A DNA stretch of 29,539 bases from Pontimonas sp. GTDB lineage: Bacteria; Actinomycetota; Actinomycetes; Actinomycetales; Microbacteriaceae. Made by a program: the position numbers and the translations under genes. The stretch is taken from contig JAIOWV010000005.1 in the NCBI GenBank assembly GCA_021741945.1, positions 1-29,539 on the forward strand, read 5' to 3'. Below, piece by piece: positions 29,324-29,539 of this stretch. Each line of letters starts with the position of its first letter. Within the stretch, counting starts at the first letter, position 1. A model generated the notes under the pieces. That model worked only from the letters and a program-made list of their open reading frames with translations. It did not search any database and was not told where the DNA came from.

Positions 29324-29539
29324 ATGCGACGTCGCACTCCTGGGTTGGCCCCCTTAGTCGTTCGTGAAGTGGTGACGGCGTTGCCTGGCCGCCGCCGCCT
29401 GACTTCCCAGCCGGAGCCCGAGCGAGATCGCCCAGAGACCTCAGTGGTGATATCCACGGGTTCCGATGACGTTGCGGCTTTGAGCTCTGTGGGCCACCGA
29501 CTTATCGGTCTGGTGTTTTGGGTGGGCTGGTTCTCCTGG
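29324..29539 (+). CDS. N-terminus of a probable membrane protein (cut by right edge)
   Basis: ATG 29324 opens a frame of 72 codons that runs off the window. An in-frame TAG at 29312 rules out an earlier start. The first 45 residues are basic and proline-rich (MRRRTPGLAPLVVREVV, PGRRRLTSQPEPERDRPE), followed by RLIGLVFWVGWFSW, which looks like the start of a first membrane span. No family is recognisable from this fragment. It is divergent from the 46-codon ORF, 34 bp away, and a 12-bp palindrome (29325-29336) covers its start codon. Confidence 0.5.
   Translation, partial: MRRRTPGLAPLVVREVVTALPGRRRLTSQPEPERDRPETSVVISTGSDDVAALSSVGHRLIGLVFWVGWFSW

Noticed and set aside
1..29539. CRISPR array, tRNA/rRNA genes, insertion sequences, prophage genes
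   Set aside because: No regularly spaced repeats, no cloverleaf or rRNA-like stretches, and no transposase or integrase frames were seen.

Overview
The window looks like part of the chromosome of an aerobic actinobacterium, most likely a Microbacteriaceae-type planktonic or soil species (inference). Pointers are the moderately high GC, the many GTG and TTG starts, very tight gene packing with 1-11 nt overlaps, candidate leaderless promoters (TANNNT exactly 6 nt before the start codon), actinobacterial-style LldD proteins, and a possible GTTCACC-type PHO box. I see no rRNA, tRNA, CRISPR array, phage or insertion sequence.

Region 1 (1-18924) is one large acid-sugar catabolic locus. A ribose-type sugar ABC importer (binding protein cut by the left edge, two permeases, double-ATPase) encloses a mandelate-racemase-type dehydratase gene. 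It converges on a divergently transcribed core. To the left run an SDR and an L-fuconate dehydratase. To the right run an aldo/keto reductase, an aldehyde ferredoxin oxidoreductase (AOR) family protein, a 2-hydroxyacid dehydrogenase, an L-fuconolactonase-type amidohydrolase and an FMN-dependent L-lactate dehydrogenase, all joined by 4-nt stop/start overlaps, then a 2-oxoglutarate-semialdehyde-type aldehyde dehydrogenase. Next come an FAH-family hydrolase (minus strand), an IlvD/EDD sugar-acid dehydratase and a second LldD paralogue. Read together they give a complete non-phosphorylative L-fucose route (L-fucose > lactone > L-fuconate > 2-keto-3-deoxy-L-fuconate > 2,4-diketo acid > pyruvate + L-lactate > pyruvate). 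The IlvD/EDD and semialdehyde dehydrogenase suggest a parallel pentose/pentonate branch. The AOR homologue, with an intact four-cysteine [4Fe-4S] motif, is not a standard member of any of these routes and is the most unusual gene in the window. Two divergent intergenic regions in this locus carry near-identical 16-bp palindromes that embed the -10 hexamers, suggesting one unseen regulator.

Region 2 (18955-21002) holds an MFS transporter and, divergently, a CX5R protein-tyrosine-phosphatase-like protein whose end overlaps the convergent phosphonate operon by 23 nt.

Region 3 (20980-26332, minus strand) is a phosphonate uptake and utilisation operon in the order phnD, phnC, a single-chain double phnE, a TIGR03364-type FAD oxidoreductase and a phosphonatase-like HAD hydrolase. 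It has a possible PHO box upstream and a strong hairpin between phnD and phnC.

Region 4 (26645-29539) contains a HlyC/CorC-CNNM family membrane protein, a VapBC-type toxin-antitoxin pair with a self-similar operator over a leaderless promoter, a GNAT acetyltransferase, a 46-codon ORF with a strong Shine-Dalgarno sequence, and the start of a probable membrane protein cut by the right edge.
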